Positions 23,699 through 31,674 of a DNA stretch of 47,535 nucleotides are shown here, one piece after another. The stretch lies in contig NZ_MPOH02000015.1 of NCBI RefSeq assembly GCF_001896135.2, forward strand, positions 1,181,157 to 1,228,691, read 5' to 3'. Below the pieces are notes generated by a model. The model had not been told where the DNA came from. It made no database searches and was given only the letters and a program-made list of their open reading frames with translations. The position numbers were made by a program, and so were the translations under genes. Each line of letters begins with the position of its first letter. Position 1 is the stretch's first letter. The stretch comes from Streptomyces phaeoluteigriseus (lineage in GTDB: Bacteria; Actinomycetota; Actinomycetes; Streptomycetales; Streptomycetaceae).

Positions 23699-24058
23699 AT
23701 GGAGATCTGGATCAACCCCGCCTGTTCCAAGTGCCGCAGCGCCCTCACCCTCCTCGATGCCGAGGGCGCCGACTACACCGTCCGCCGCTACCTGGAGGAC
23801 GTACCGAGCGAGGAGGAGATCACGGCCGTACTCGACCGGCTCGGGCTGGAACCGTGGGACATCACGCGGACCCAGGAGGCCGAGGCCAAGGAGCTGGGGC
23901 TGAAGGAGTGGCCGCGGGACGAAGCCGCGCGGGGGCGCTGGATCGCGGCGCTCGCCGGGCATCCCCGGCTCATCCAGCGCCCGATCATCACCGCGGAGGA
24001 CGGCACGGCGGTGGTGGCGCGGACGGAGGAGGCCGTACGGGCCGCTCTGTCCCGTTAG
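23699..24058 (+). CDS. ArsC/Spx-family thioredoxin-fold protein (arsenate-reductase-like)
   Basis: This 119-residue cytoplasmic protein begins MEIWINPACSKCRSALTLLD, the ArsC active-site motif with the N-terminal Cys of CxxC at residue 9. The conserved RPIITAEDG (Arg-Pro-Ile) is at about residues 95-103. This is the glutaredoxin-coupled ArsC/YffB/Spx family. No ars genes lie nearby, so arsenate reduction is not assured; a redox or regulatory role is equally possible. The ATG at 23699 is used; the GTG at 23690 is in frame and slightly better placed behind GAG. Confidence 0.87.
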   Translation: MEIWINPACSKCRSALTLLDAEGADYTVRRYLEDVPSEEEITAVLDRLGLEPWDITRTQEAEAKELGLKEWPRDEAARGRWIAALAGHPRLIQRPIITAEDGTAVVARTEEAVRAALSR

Positions 24059-24123
24059 TCCGGCTGCGAACGTTTCGTCGGGCGGCGGGAGTTGGGGCGG
24101 CCACGCTGTTACCCTCCGCCGCC

Positions 24124-25013
24124 ATGACCTTCGGTGATCAAGGATTCCCTTACGGGCCGCCCGATCGGTACACCCAGTTCGCGGCCGAGCAGAACCGGAT
24201 CGAGCAGGACCGGATCGAGCAGAACCGGATCGAGCAGGACCGGATCATGCAGGACCGAATACGCCGCCGCCGGCGCAACCGGCGCGTCGCGGTCGCCGGG
24301 GTCGGCGCCGTCCTGGTGGCCGCCGTCGCGGCCGGTGTCGTGACGGCGGCGGGCGGGACGACCGGGGCGGCCCGGCTGCCGCTCCCCCGGCGGCCACCGC
24401 CACCCCGTCCGCCTCGGGCCCGGCCGTCCCGTCCGTCGACGCGGGCCTCCCCTCGGACGCCCCGAGCGCCCTGCCCTCACTGCTGGCCCGGCCGGTGATC
24501 CGGCCCGAGCAGGCGTTCCCGTCGAAGAGCGTCCGCGTCGGGGACGGCTCGCGGTACAGCCGCGTCGACCTCGCCACCACCACCGACTGCGGCAGAGGCA
24601 TGTCGGCGGAGCTGGCCGAGCTGATCGAACAGGGCGAGGAGTGCGCGCGGTTGACGGCGGCACTGTTCACGGACGCCGACCGGCGCTCGCAGATCACGGT
24701 GACCGTGCTGAGCTTCGCCCGCGTCGAGGACGCCTCGCGCGTGTTCATGATGGCCTCGATGGATCCGGTGACCTACCAGGTGGTCTCCCTCGACCCGCCG
24801 CCGGAGGCCGGGATGCCGACCGTGCCACCCGGCTCGGCCGGGGTGTTCCGGCGGGTGATGACGGTCCGTTCCGTGGTGTTCGCCAACGGCCAGTGGGGCG
24901 ACGGCTCGGAGACCGGCGAGGCCGAACTCACCGCCCAGACCGAGGGGTTGCTCCGGCACGTGAACGAGACGGTGGTGGCGTACGAGGACGGGGAGGCCGA
25001 GGGGAGCGGCTGA
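24124..25013 (+). pseudogene. Membrane-anchored protein with RIEQ(D/N) repeats, broken by a 1-nt deletion
   Basis: From the ATG at 24124 the frame encodes a short N-terminus, then five copies of a 5-residue repeat (N/D-R-I-E/M-Q) encoded by 15-bp DNA repeats at about 24192-24262. A run of arginines and one membrane helix (VAVAGVGAVLVAAVAAGVV, about residues 54-75) follow. At about 24368-24385 one base is missing. The next frame continues as an Ala/Pro/Ser linker and a conserved outside domain (RPEQAFPSKSVRVGDGSRYS, FARVEDASRVFMMASMD) to the TGA at 25011-25013. Repair gives 296 residues: cytoplasmic repeat region, one span, external domain. Function unknown. Confidence 0.7.
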
Positions 25014-25152
25014 GCTGCCGAGCCGCGGGGCGGGGCGGGGCGGGACAGCTTGTGACGCACGCCACTTCCGCTGACTCCTGTAACCGCTGAGCAACCTCGT
25101 TCGGTATCTCGTACATAGCGGCGTACGCTCCCCTACCCCTCAGGAGGCGCGG

Positions 25153-25872
25153 ATGTCGCGCAGGAGAACTCTCGGCCCGAAGAAGAAGATCGCGCTGCTG
25201 GTGGGCGCCGCGACGGTGGCGGGAGGTGGTGCCTTCGTCATGGCGGCCACCTCCAACGCCGCGCAGAGCCCGCAGACGGCCGCCGAGTCGACCGTCTGTC
25301 AGGGGCTCGCCACCGCCCTCGGCAACAACCAGCGGTTCATCGAGGACCAGCGGGCGAACCCGGACGCGCAGTCCGCGGCCCGGATCACCAACCGTGAAGC
25401 GGTCGTCGCGCAGATCAAGGTCCAGCAGGAGGCGTCGGGTTGCGTCGTTGGGGAGTCGGCTCAGGGCTCCCAGGCGACGCAGCCGGCGCAGGGCGGGCAG
25501 CAGGGTGGACAGGAGAACGGGCAGCAGGGCGGCGGTCAGCAGGCCACCCCGCCCGCCCAGCCGCCGCAGAGCGCCCCGGCCGACAACCCCGGCGCGGGAA
25601 ACGCGGGCGGCGGCACCGCGTCCGGCCAGCAGGTCTGCAACGGCTCGACCGTCACCCTCTCCGGTGAGGCGGGTGCCCCGGCCGCGTCCAGCAACCAGTT
25701 CCCGGTGGGGACGAAGCTGAAGGTGACCAACCTCGACAACAACAAGTCGACGACCGTCGAGGTGACCTCGGTCTCCGGCAGTTGCGCGCTGCTGAACAAC
25801 GCGGCGTTCGAGCAGGTCCGCGAGCCCGGCAAGTTCCTCATCCGCCGGGCCCTGATCGAGAAGGTCGGGTGA
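25153..25872 (+). CDS. Exported protein with Cys-bounded helical module, Gln/Gly-rich linker and RlpA/double-psi-barrel-like C-terminus
   Basis: This is a 239-residue exported protein. A basic N-terminus (MSRRRTLGPKKK) and hydrophobic stretch (IALLVGAATVAGGGAFVMAA) form a signal or anchor. Residues 48-97 make a helical segment bounded by Cys (TVCQGLATALGNNQRF ... QQEASGC). A Gln/Gly/Pro linker covers about 100-155. The last 80 residues (FPVGTKLKVTNLDNNKSTTVEV, LLNNAAFEQV) resemble the double-psi beta-barrel of RlpA-like proteins, though the usual catalytic Asp region reads VTSVSGSC, so the activity is doubtful. CAGGAGG precedes the ATG. The layout parallels the DUF1996 protein at 32.5 kb. Confidence 0.75.
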   Translation: MSRRRTLGPKKKIALLVGAATVAGGGAFVMAATSNAAQSPQTAAESTVCQGLATALGNNQRFIEDQRANPDAQSAARITNREAVVAQIKVQQEASGCVVGESAQGSQATQPAQGGQQGGQENGQQGGGQQATPPAQPPQSAPADNPGAGNAGGGTASGQQVCNGSTVTLSGEAGAPAASSNQFPVGTKLKVTNLDNNKSTTVEVTSVSGSCALLNNAAFEQVREPGKFLIRRALIEKVG

Positions 25873-26040
25873 CGCCCAGGAACGGAACCCCATGAGTCGG
25901 CGGCCCAGCCCGGAGGGTGCCGCGGGCGGCAGCGCGTGACGGGAGACGTCCGGCAGGACGACGATCCCGGCCCCGCGGCGGCAGCTCGCCGGCCTGGGCC
26001 GTCACCTCGTACGTGATGGACGAGGGTCTTCCCCCCTCGC

Positions 26041-26176
26041 TCGAGCGATGCCGAGAGCGGGGGGAGAGTCCCACTCGAGCGATGCCGAGAGCGGGGGGAG
26101 AGTCCCACTCGAGCGATGCCGAGAGCGAGGGGAGAGTCCCACTCGAGCGATACCGAGAGCCGGGGAGAGAGCCCCG
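26041..26176. repeat. Four tandem 34-bp repeats
   Basis: Copies start at 26041, 26075, 26109 and 26143 (begin TCGAGCGATGCCGAGAGC, then a G-rich run and GAGAGTCCCAC). Copies 1 and 2 are near identical; 3 and 4 diverge in the G run. Each has a small CTCG/CGAG inverted repeat. There are no spacers, so this is not CRISPR. CTCGAGCGA-GCCGAGAG is reminiscent of intergenic hairpin elements scattered in Streptomyces genomes (from memory). Confidence 0.9.
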
Positions 26177-26439
26177 CTGTTCACGGCCACGAACAGCAGG
26201 ACCGGTGATCCGTGCTTCCCGGCCGGCGCACGGGAGACGGCCTCGACGGCGGACCGCCCACGGGCATCTCCCGTGGCAGCCCGGTCATTCCCCTCGCGTG
26301 CACCGGTCATTCCCATCGCATACGAGTACTCGCGCGCCCGCAGGCGCCCCGGCGGGCGCACCCGCGTCTGCGAGTGCGAACGGCAACTCCCGGCCGGGCC
26401 GTCCTCCTCACACCGTGAGACGGACCACAGAACCACCAG

Positions 26440-26477
26440 GTAACACGGGGTTCACATTCGAGCAATGACCGGGAAAT
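26440..26477 (+). promoter_or_regulatory. GlnR-type box upstream of glnII
   Basis: An 11-bp-phased array runs GTAAC (26440-26444), TTCAC (26451-26455), GCAAT (26462-26466), GAAAT (26473-26477), each separated by 6 bases. Against gTnAc-n6-GaAAc the first element is perfect and the rest are partial, so it is weaker than the glnA box. It lies about 100 bases before the glnII start, suitable for activation by GlnR. Confidence 0.7.
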
Positions 26478-26577
26478 CGCCTGTTGACAGGCTGCCGGGC
26501 ATCGAGTGCGGCGCCCCAGTGCCGCAGCGCCGCAGCACCCGCAAGTGCGTCTGACCCACCCCCGAAGGAAGTGGCCC

Positions 26578-27609
26578 GTGACCTTCAAGGCTGAGTACAT
26601 CTGGATCGACGGCACCCAGCCGACGGCCAAGCTCCGTTCCAAGACCAAGATCATGACGGGTGAGCCCGTGGGTCTTGACGCGCTGCCGATCTGGGGTTTC
26701 GACGGGTCGTCCACGAACCAGGCCGAGGGCCACGCCTCGGACCGTGTCCTCAAGCCGGTCTTCACCTGCCCCGACCCGATCCGCGGTGGCGACGACATCC
26801 TCGTGCTGTGCGAGGTCCTCAACATCGACATGACGCCGCACGAGTCCAACACGCGTGCCGCGCTGGCCGAGGTCGCCGAGAAGTTCGCCGCGCAGGAGCC
26901 GATCTTCGGCATCGAGCAGGAGTACACGTTCTTCAAGGACGGTTACCCGCTCGGCTTCCCCAAGGGCGGCTTCCCGGCCCCGCAGGGCGGCTACTACTGC
27001 GGTGTCGGCGCCGACGAGATCTTCGGCCGTGACGTCGTCGAGGCGCACCTGGACAACTGCCTGAAGGCGGGCCTGGGCATCTCCGGCATCAACGCCGAGG
27101 TCATGCCCGGCCAGTGGGAGTTCCAGGTCGGCCCGCTCGCGCCGCTGGAGGTCTCCGACCAGCTGTGGGTGTCCCGTTGGCTGCTCTACCGCACCGCCGA
27201 GGACTTCGGCGTCGCCGCCACCCTCGACCCGAAGCCGGTCAAGGGCGACTGGAACGGCGCCGGCGCGCACACCAACTTCTCCACCAAGGCGATGCGCGAG
27301 ACGTACGAGGCGATCATCACCGCGTGCGAGTCCCTCGGTGAGGGCTCCAAGCCGCTCGACCACGTCAAGCACTACGGCGCCGGCATCGACGACCGTCTGA
27401 CCGGTCTGCACGAGACCGCCCCGTGGAACGAGTACTCCTACGGCGTCTCCAACCGTGGCGCCTCGGTCCGCATCCCGTGGCAGGTCGAGAAGGACGGCAA
27501 GGGTTACATCGAGGACCGCCGCCCGAACGCCAACGTGGACCCGTACCTGGTGACCCGCCTGATCGTGGACACCTGCTGCTCCGCGCTGGAGAAGGCCGGC
27601 CAGGTCTGA
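26578..27609 (+). CDS. glnII: Glutamine synthetase type II
   Basis: This 343-residue eukaryotic-type glutamine synthetase is the second GS of Streptomyces. Signatures are WGFDGSSTNQAEGHASDRVL near the N-terminus, FGIEQEYTFF (metal Glu), GISGINAEVMPGQWEFQVGP and WNGAGAHTNFSTKAMRE (ATP/glutamate site), and NRGASVRIPW near the C-terminus. It lacks the adenylylation Tyr of GlnA, and the family is heat-labile in other streptomycetes. The GTG at 26578 follows GAAGGAAG; the frame upstream is open but not family-like. The length equals the family norm. A GlnR-type box precedes it, and 11-bp repeats and a terminator follow. Confidence 0.97.
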   Translation: MTFKAEYIWIDGTQPTAKLRSKTKIMTGEPVGLDALPIWGFDGSSTNQAEGHASDRVLKPVFTCPDPIRGGDDILVLCEVLNIDMTPHESNTRAALAEVAEKFAAQEPIFGIEQEYTFFKDGYPLGFPKGGFPAPQGGYYCGVGADEIFGRDVVEAHLDNCLKAGLGISGINAEVMPGQWEFQVGPLAPLEVSDQLWVSRWLLYRTAEDFGVAATLDPKPVKGDWNGAGAHTNFSTKAMRETYEAIITACESLGEGSKPLDHVKHYGAGIDDRLTGLHETAPWNEYSYGVSNRGASVRIPWQVEKDGKGYIEDRRPNANVDPYLVTRLIVDTCCSALEKAGQV

Positions 27610-27618
27610 TCCCGGTCT

Positions 27619-27695
27619 GAGCCGGGTCCGAGCCGGGTCCGAGCCGGGTCCGAGTCAGGACTGAGCCGGGACCGAGCCGGGCCTGAATCAGGCCT
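27619..27695. repeat. Seven tandem 11-bp repeats directly after glnII
   Basis: The unit is GAGCCGGGTCC. Copies 1-3 are exact (27619, 27630, 27641) and copies 4-7 degenerate (27652, 27663, 27674, 27685), all in strict 11-bp phase. The first copy begins 9 bases after the glnII stop. Confidence 0.9.
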
Positions 27696-27762
27696 GGGGC
27701 AGGACTTCCCGGATCTGGTCCCGGACTCGTCCGGACTGTCCCGGGTCTACCCGCGTCTTCCC

Positions 27763-27800
27763 GGAAGGGGCGCCCGCCGCGTCGGCGGGGCGCCCCTTCC
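27763..27800 (+). terminator. Terminator hairpin of glnII
   Basis: A perfect 12-bp stem, GGAAGGGGCGCC (27763-27774) with 27789-27800, closes a GC-rich 14-nt loop that can pair further inside. Confidence 0.75.
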
Positions 27801-28089
27801 GCGTATCGGGTGCTGCCGGCCCGCGTGACCGAACGCGCCCACGCCTTCGTCCCGGCGATCGCCGGGTCGGCTTACCGCCGGCCGCGCCGAGGACGCCGTG
27901 GTCGCCGTGGAACCGTCGGCCCGGCAGGCGCTCGAGTGGGGGAAGGTCCACGTGGGCCGTGAACTGACGTCCATTTCCGTCCGCGAGTCGTCCGCGTGCG
28001 CCTGTGTGTCGTCCGCGACTTCGTCCGCGCGTCGTCCAAGCAGTGAGAGGAGGCTCCTGTCCGGGGCGGGTGTCTGCTTCAATGGGCGC

Positions 28090-28212
28090 ATGGCCAGCTT
28101 CATGAAGCACACCGCGACGGGTCGCCATGACCTCGAGCCGTTCTGGCCTTCCCGTCAGCACCACGACTTCGACCGGGTGTGTTGCCGCGCGGTGAACGCG
28201 CCGGCCCTCTAA
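28090..28212 (+). CDS. 40-residue ORF with a Cys-Cys pair, possible leader peptide or small protein
   Basis: The sequence MASFMKHTATGRHDLEPFW, then RQHHDFDRVCCRAV and a short tail, has composition unlike random frames of this GC content and ends in a true TAA, a rare stop in such DNA. It lies between glnII and the glnRII-like regulator on the same strand, 116 bases before the latter. A CCGGTC-TTC-GACCGG hairpin follows shortly after its stop. No strong ribosome site is visible. The paired Cys codons near the end recall cysteine-containing leader peptides of actinobacteria. It may instead be a small conserved protein. Confidence 0.5.
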   Translation: MASFMKHTATGRHDLEPFWPSRQHHDFDRVCCRAVNAPAL

Positions 28213-28328
28213 AGCCGTTACCCCGGTCTTCGACCGGCGCGAACAACGACGTACGTCCCCCGACGGGTCCGACCACGAATCGGCCGTCGCCTCCTGACGA
28301 ACCTCTCGCGCGAAAGAGCTGACCTCTC

Positions 28329-28916
28329 ATGGCGACCACTCGTTCCTTCTCCGACGCCCCCGCCGCCCTCCCGGCCCCGGCCCGGCACCGCCTCCGTGCG
28401 GTGGACCGCGACGAGGTCGTGGACGTGACGGACTTCCTGCCGCCGGGTGCCACCTGGCTGCCCGCTCCGCCTCACACCCTGCCCATCCTGCCGGGGCAGC
28501 CTCCGATGATCGGCTATCTGGTGCTCGTCCCGGCCGACCAGCAGCCGCCGTTCCCGCCGGTGGCGGTGCCCGACCGGCCGGTGGCCTCCCAGCCGGTGGA
28601 CGACGAGGCCACGCCCGACCGTGATGCGCTCGTGCGGATCGACTCCGTGCAGCGCACCGCGTGGGTGAGCGGGCGTGAACTCGACCTGACCTACCTGGAG
28701 TTCGAGCTGCTCGCGCATCTCGTCGCGCACCCGAACCGGGTGCACACCCGCGACCAGCTCGTCACCACCGTGTGGGGCTACGGGCATGTGGGCGACGGCC
28801 GTACCGTCGACGTCCACATCGCCCGGCTGCGCCGCAAGCTGGGCGCGGAGCACCGCCGGGCGATCCAGACGGTGCGCCGGGTGGGCTACAAGTACACTCC
28901 GCCGGCCGGCCGGTGA
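28329..28916 (+). CDS. glnRII: OmpR-type winged-helix regulator, probably GlnRII
   Basis: This is a 195-residue regulator. Residues 1-95 are Pro/Ala-rich, ending in a short conserved lead-in, with no receiver domain and no phosphorylatable Asp cluster. Residues 97-190 form an OmpR/PhoB winged helix: VSGRELDLTYLEFELLAHL, RVHTRDQLVTTVWGYG, GRTVDVHIARLRRKL and the wing TVRRVGYKY. In S. coelicolor GlnRII is encoded close to glnII and binds several GlnR-controlled promoters. Position and domain fit that protein (symbol assigned from memory of this neighbourhood). Without a receiver it is probably controlled by amount or by partner proteins. Confidence 0.75.
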   Translation: MATTRSFSDAPAALPAPARHRLRAVDRDEVVDVTDFLPPGATWLPAPPHTLPILPGQPPMIGYLVLVPADQQPPFPPVAVPDRPVASQPVDDEATPDRDALVRIDSVQRTAWVSGRELDLTYLEFELLAHLVAHPNRVHTRDQLVTTVWGYGHVGDGRTVDVHIARLRRKLGAEHRRAIQTVRRVGYKYTPPAGR

Positions 28917-28976
28917 TCCTCTGCTGAGGGCAGAGGGCGGTTCCCTCCCGGCGTCCGGCCGGGCAGAGTCACCGGC

Positions 28977-29976
28977 ATGAGACTTCTGGTGCTGGGTGGT
29001 ACGGAGTTCGCGGGACGCCGTCGTAGAGGCGGCCCTCGGGCGCGACTGGGAGGTGACCGTCCTCAACCGGGGACGGCACGCGCCCGTCCCTGGTGCGCGG
29101 ACCCTGGTCGGCGACCGGACCGCGCCCGGTGGCCTCGACGCGCTGACGGACGGCGAGTGGGACGCCGTCGTCGACACCTGGTCGGCGGCGCCCCGCGCGG
29201 TGCACGAGGCGGCGCGGCTGCTGCGGGGCCGCGCCCGCCGGTATGTGTACGTGTCGAGCTGCTCGGTCTACACCTGGGCCCCTCCCGCCGGGTACGCCGA
29301 GGACGCGCCGCTCGTCGAGGGCGCCGAGCCCGACGCGGAGCAGACCGACTACCCGCGCGACAAGCGGGGCGGCGAGCTGGCCGCCGTCGACGCGTTCGGG
29401 GCGGCGGACTCCGTGCTCGTACGGGCCGGGCTGATCCTCGGGCCGTACGAGAACATCGGCCGGCTGCCCTGGTGGCTGACCCGGACGGCCCGCGGCGGCC
29501 CGGTCCTGGCGCCGGGACCGCGCGAACTGCCCCTTCAGTACGTCGACGTCCGCGATCTCGCCGAGTGGATCTGCGGGGCGGTGGAGCAGGGGCTCAGCGG
29601 GCCGTTCAATCTGATCAGCCCGCAAGGGCACGCCACCATGGGCGAGTTGTTGGAGGCCTGTGTGCGGGTCACCGGCGGTCCGGCCGAACTCCGCTGGACC
29701 GCACCGGAGATCGTCCTCGACGCGGGCATCGAACCGTGGACACAACTGCCCGTGTGGGTGCCGCCGGGCAGCGACATGCACGACGCCCTGCACTCGGCGG
29801 ACGTCTCACGGGCGGTGGCCACCGGACTGGTCTGCCGACCGGTCGGGGAGACCGTCGCCGACACCTGGCGGTGGCTCCGGGAGATCGGCGGCGAGGCACC
29901 CCAGCGCCCGGACCGACCGCGCAAGGGTCTGGACCCGGAGGTGGAGGCGAAGGTACTGGCAGCGGGTGGGGAGTAG
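28977..29976 (+). pseudogene. NAD-dependent epimerase/reductase, frameshifted near the N-terminus
   Basis: The ATG at 28977 starts MRLLVLGGTEFAGR, the Rossmann glycine motif. At about 29012-29022 the frame must change (one base extra or two missing) to continue VVEAALGRDWEVTVLNRGRH and the rest of an extended-SDR protein: VYVSSCSVYTWAPP, DYPRDKRGGE (YxxxK catalytic pair), LVRAGLILGPYENIGRL, QYVDVRDLAEWI. Repair gives about 333 residues. The family resembles bacterial CSP41/isoflavone-reductase-like epimerases; the substrate is unknown. It stops at 29976 and is followed by a long minisatellite. Confidence 0.75.
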
Positions 29977-30406
29977 CCGCCCGGCTTTCCCCGACGGCCG
30001 GGAGGCCGGGCGGGGCGGCGGGTACGGAGTCGTCGTTCGGGCCGCAGCGGGGCAGCGCGTACGGACTCGCCGTTCAGCCCACCCCGGAGACAGCGGGCAC
30101 GGAGCCGTCGTTCGAGCCACCGCGGGGGCAGCAGGCACGGACTCGCCGTTCGGGCCACCCCGGAGACAGCGGGCACGGAGCCGTCGTTCGCCCCGCCGGA
30201 GACAGCCGGCACGCAGCCGTCGTTCGCCCCGCCGGAGGCAGCCGGCACGGAGTCGTCGTTCGGCCCGCCGGGGGCAGCCGGCACGGAGTCGTCGTTCGGC
30301 CTGCCGTGGCGGGCCGGACTCCGGGCGCAGGTGTACCTGACACCACCCCCTGACCCGGGGGTTCGGCCCAGTGCCCCCGGTCCGCCGGTCGGCCAGACTT
30401 ACGGGC
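29977..30406 (+). other. Gap dominated by a 36-38-bp minisatellite
   Basis: These 430 bases separate the epimerase from the sensor kinase. Most (30021-30318) is tandem repeat. The remainder before the kinase start shows no clear promoter by eye. Open frames across the repeat on both strands encode repetitive Gly/Ala/Asn- or Arg-rich sequence and are not credible genes. Confidence 0.6.
30021..30318. repeat. Eight tandem 36-38-bp repeats
   Basis: Copies are marked by ACGGA (ACGCA in one) at 30024, 30061, 30099, 30137, 30175, 30211, 30247 and 30283, giving periods of 37, 38, 38, 38, 36, 36 and 36. The consensus begins GGCACGGAGTCGTCGTTCGG and ends in a CCGCCGGGGGCAGC-like part. The last three copies are the most uniform and use a period divisible by three. 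There are no unique spacers. Confidence 0.9.
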
Positions 30407-31674
30407 ATGAACACCAACACGAAGAGCGACGGCGGCGGTTCGAGGGCTCGGGGCATGGTGCGGGCCGCCGGGCGCGGGTTCGTGCTGGCCGTGGCCTCCC
30501 TCCCGCTGGCCGTCCTCTGCTTCACCCTCACCGCCGTGTCGATCGCCCTCATCCCCATCGGCGTCGGCATCGTCACCACGCCCTACGTCCTGACCGGCGT
30601 GCGCATGTTCGCGAACTGGCGGCGGGTCCTCGCCGCCGAGTGGGGCGGGGTGCGCATCCCGTCGGCGTACCGGCCGATACCCGAGGGCGCCAACCCCTGG
30701 ACCCGCACCTTCGCGATGCTGCGGGACCCTGCGACCTGGCGTGACCTGCGGTGGCTGCCGGTGGACATGACGGCGGGGTTCCTGACGGCGCTGCTGCCCG
30801 CGGTCCTGGTCCTCTACCCGCTGGAGGGGTTCACGCTGGCGCTCGGGCTGTGGCGGGTGTACGGCGAAGACCCCTACTGGTACGGGTTCGTGCCCGTCTC
30901 CGACCAGGTCTCCGCGCTGGGTGCAGCGGCCCTGGGCGCCGTCGTGCTGGTCCTCGCCCACCGGTACGCGGTGAGCGCCTTCCAGGTCCACTTCCGCCTC
31001 ACCCGGGCCGTCCTCACCCCCAGCCAGGCAGAACTTGCCGAGCGCGTAAGGGTGCTGACCGAGACGCGGCGGGACGCCGTGGACACCTCGGCCTCCGAAC
31101 TGCGGCGCATCGAGCGCGACCTGCACGACGGGGCCCAGGCCCGCCTGGTGGCGATGGGCATGGATCTCGGGACGGTCGAGATGCTCGTCGACAAGGACCC
31201 CGAGCAGGCCAAGCAACTCCTCGCACAGGCCCGCCGGTCCTCCGCGGACGCCCTCGACGAACTGCGCGACCTGGTGCGCGGTATCCATCCGCCGGTGCTC
31301 GCCGAACGCGGACTGGGCGACGCCGTACGGGCGTTGGCGCTGCGACTGCGACGCCCAGCGAGGTGACCGTCGAGCTGCCCGGCCGGACCGAGGCCCCCGT
31401 GGAGTCTGCGGCGTACTTCGCGGTCAGCGAGGTGCTCACCAACGCCGTCAAGCACTCCGGCGCCGACCGGATCTGGGTCGACCTGCATCACGCGGACGGC
31501 CATCTGGGGATCTCGGTCACCGACAACGGCAAGGGCGGCGCGAAGATCGGGGCCGGCTCGGGACTGGCCGGGGTCGAGCGGCGACTGGGTACATTCGACG
31601 GCGTCCTGGCCGTCAGCTCCCCGGCGGGCGGTCCCACCATGGTGACCATGGAGATTCCGTGCGTGTTGTCCTAG
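30407..31674 (+). pseudogene. Two-component sensor histidine kinase (HisKA_3 type), frameshifted before the ATPase domain
   Basis: The ATG at 30407 opens an N-terminal membrane sensor with helices at about 22-45, 47-65, 120-145 and 165-185. A HisKA_3 dimerisation domain follows, with the phospho-acceptor His240 in IERDLHDGAQARLVAMGMDLG. At about 31340-31350 one base is missing: the original frame stops at 31366, and the next frame carries the HATPase domain (FAVSEVLTNAVKHSGA N-box, SVTDNGKGGAKIG, GSGLAGVERRL) to the TAG at 31672-31674. Repair gives 422 residues of normal NarL-group layout. It overlaps the response-regulator gene by 16 bases, so the two form an operon. Confidence 0.8.

Larger units (their letters stand above)
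25873..26577 (+). other. Long gap upstream of glnII: repeats, remnants and GlnR box
   Basis: No gene is supported in these 705 bases. Frames on both strands are open but have the composition of GC-rich non-coding DNA. It holds four 34-bp tandem repeats (26041-26176), a GlnR-like box (26440-26477) and TTGACA at 26484-26489. Short minus-strand stretches such as GKHGSPVLLFVAVNS (about 26180-26220) and SITYEVTAQAGELPPRG (about 25975-26030) flank the repeats and could be remnants of a decayed gene, but I cannot identify one. Confidence 0.5.
27610..28089 (+). other. Gap after glnII: 11-bp repeats, terminator and low-complexity DNA
   Basis: This region contains the 11-bp tandem array (27619-27695), the glnII terminator hairpin (27763-27800), and four CGTCCGCG-like copies at about 27990-28036. 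No supported gene is present before the 40-codon ORF at 28090. Confidence 0.55.

Noticed and set aside
26041..26176. CRISPR array
   Set aside because: The 34-bp units are contiguous with no unique spacers, and no cas genes are present.
25917..26468. 183-codon ORF in the glnII upstream gap
   Set aside because: It runs through the 34-bp repeats and encodes Arg/Pro-rich, repeat-derived sequence.
30021..30318. CRISPR array or repeat protein gene
   Set aside because: The units are contiguous without spacers, and the changing period (37, 38, 36) breaks any reading frame.
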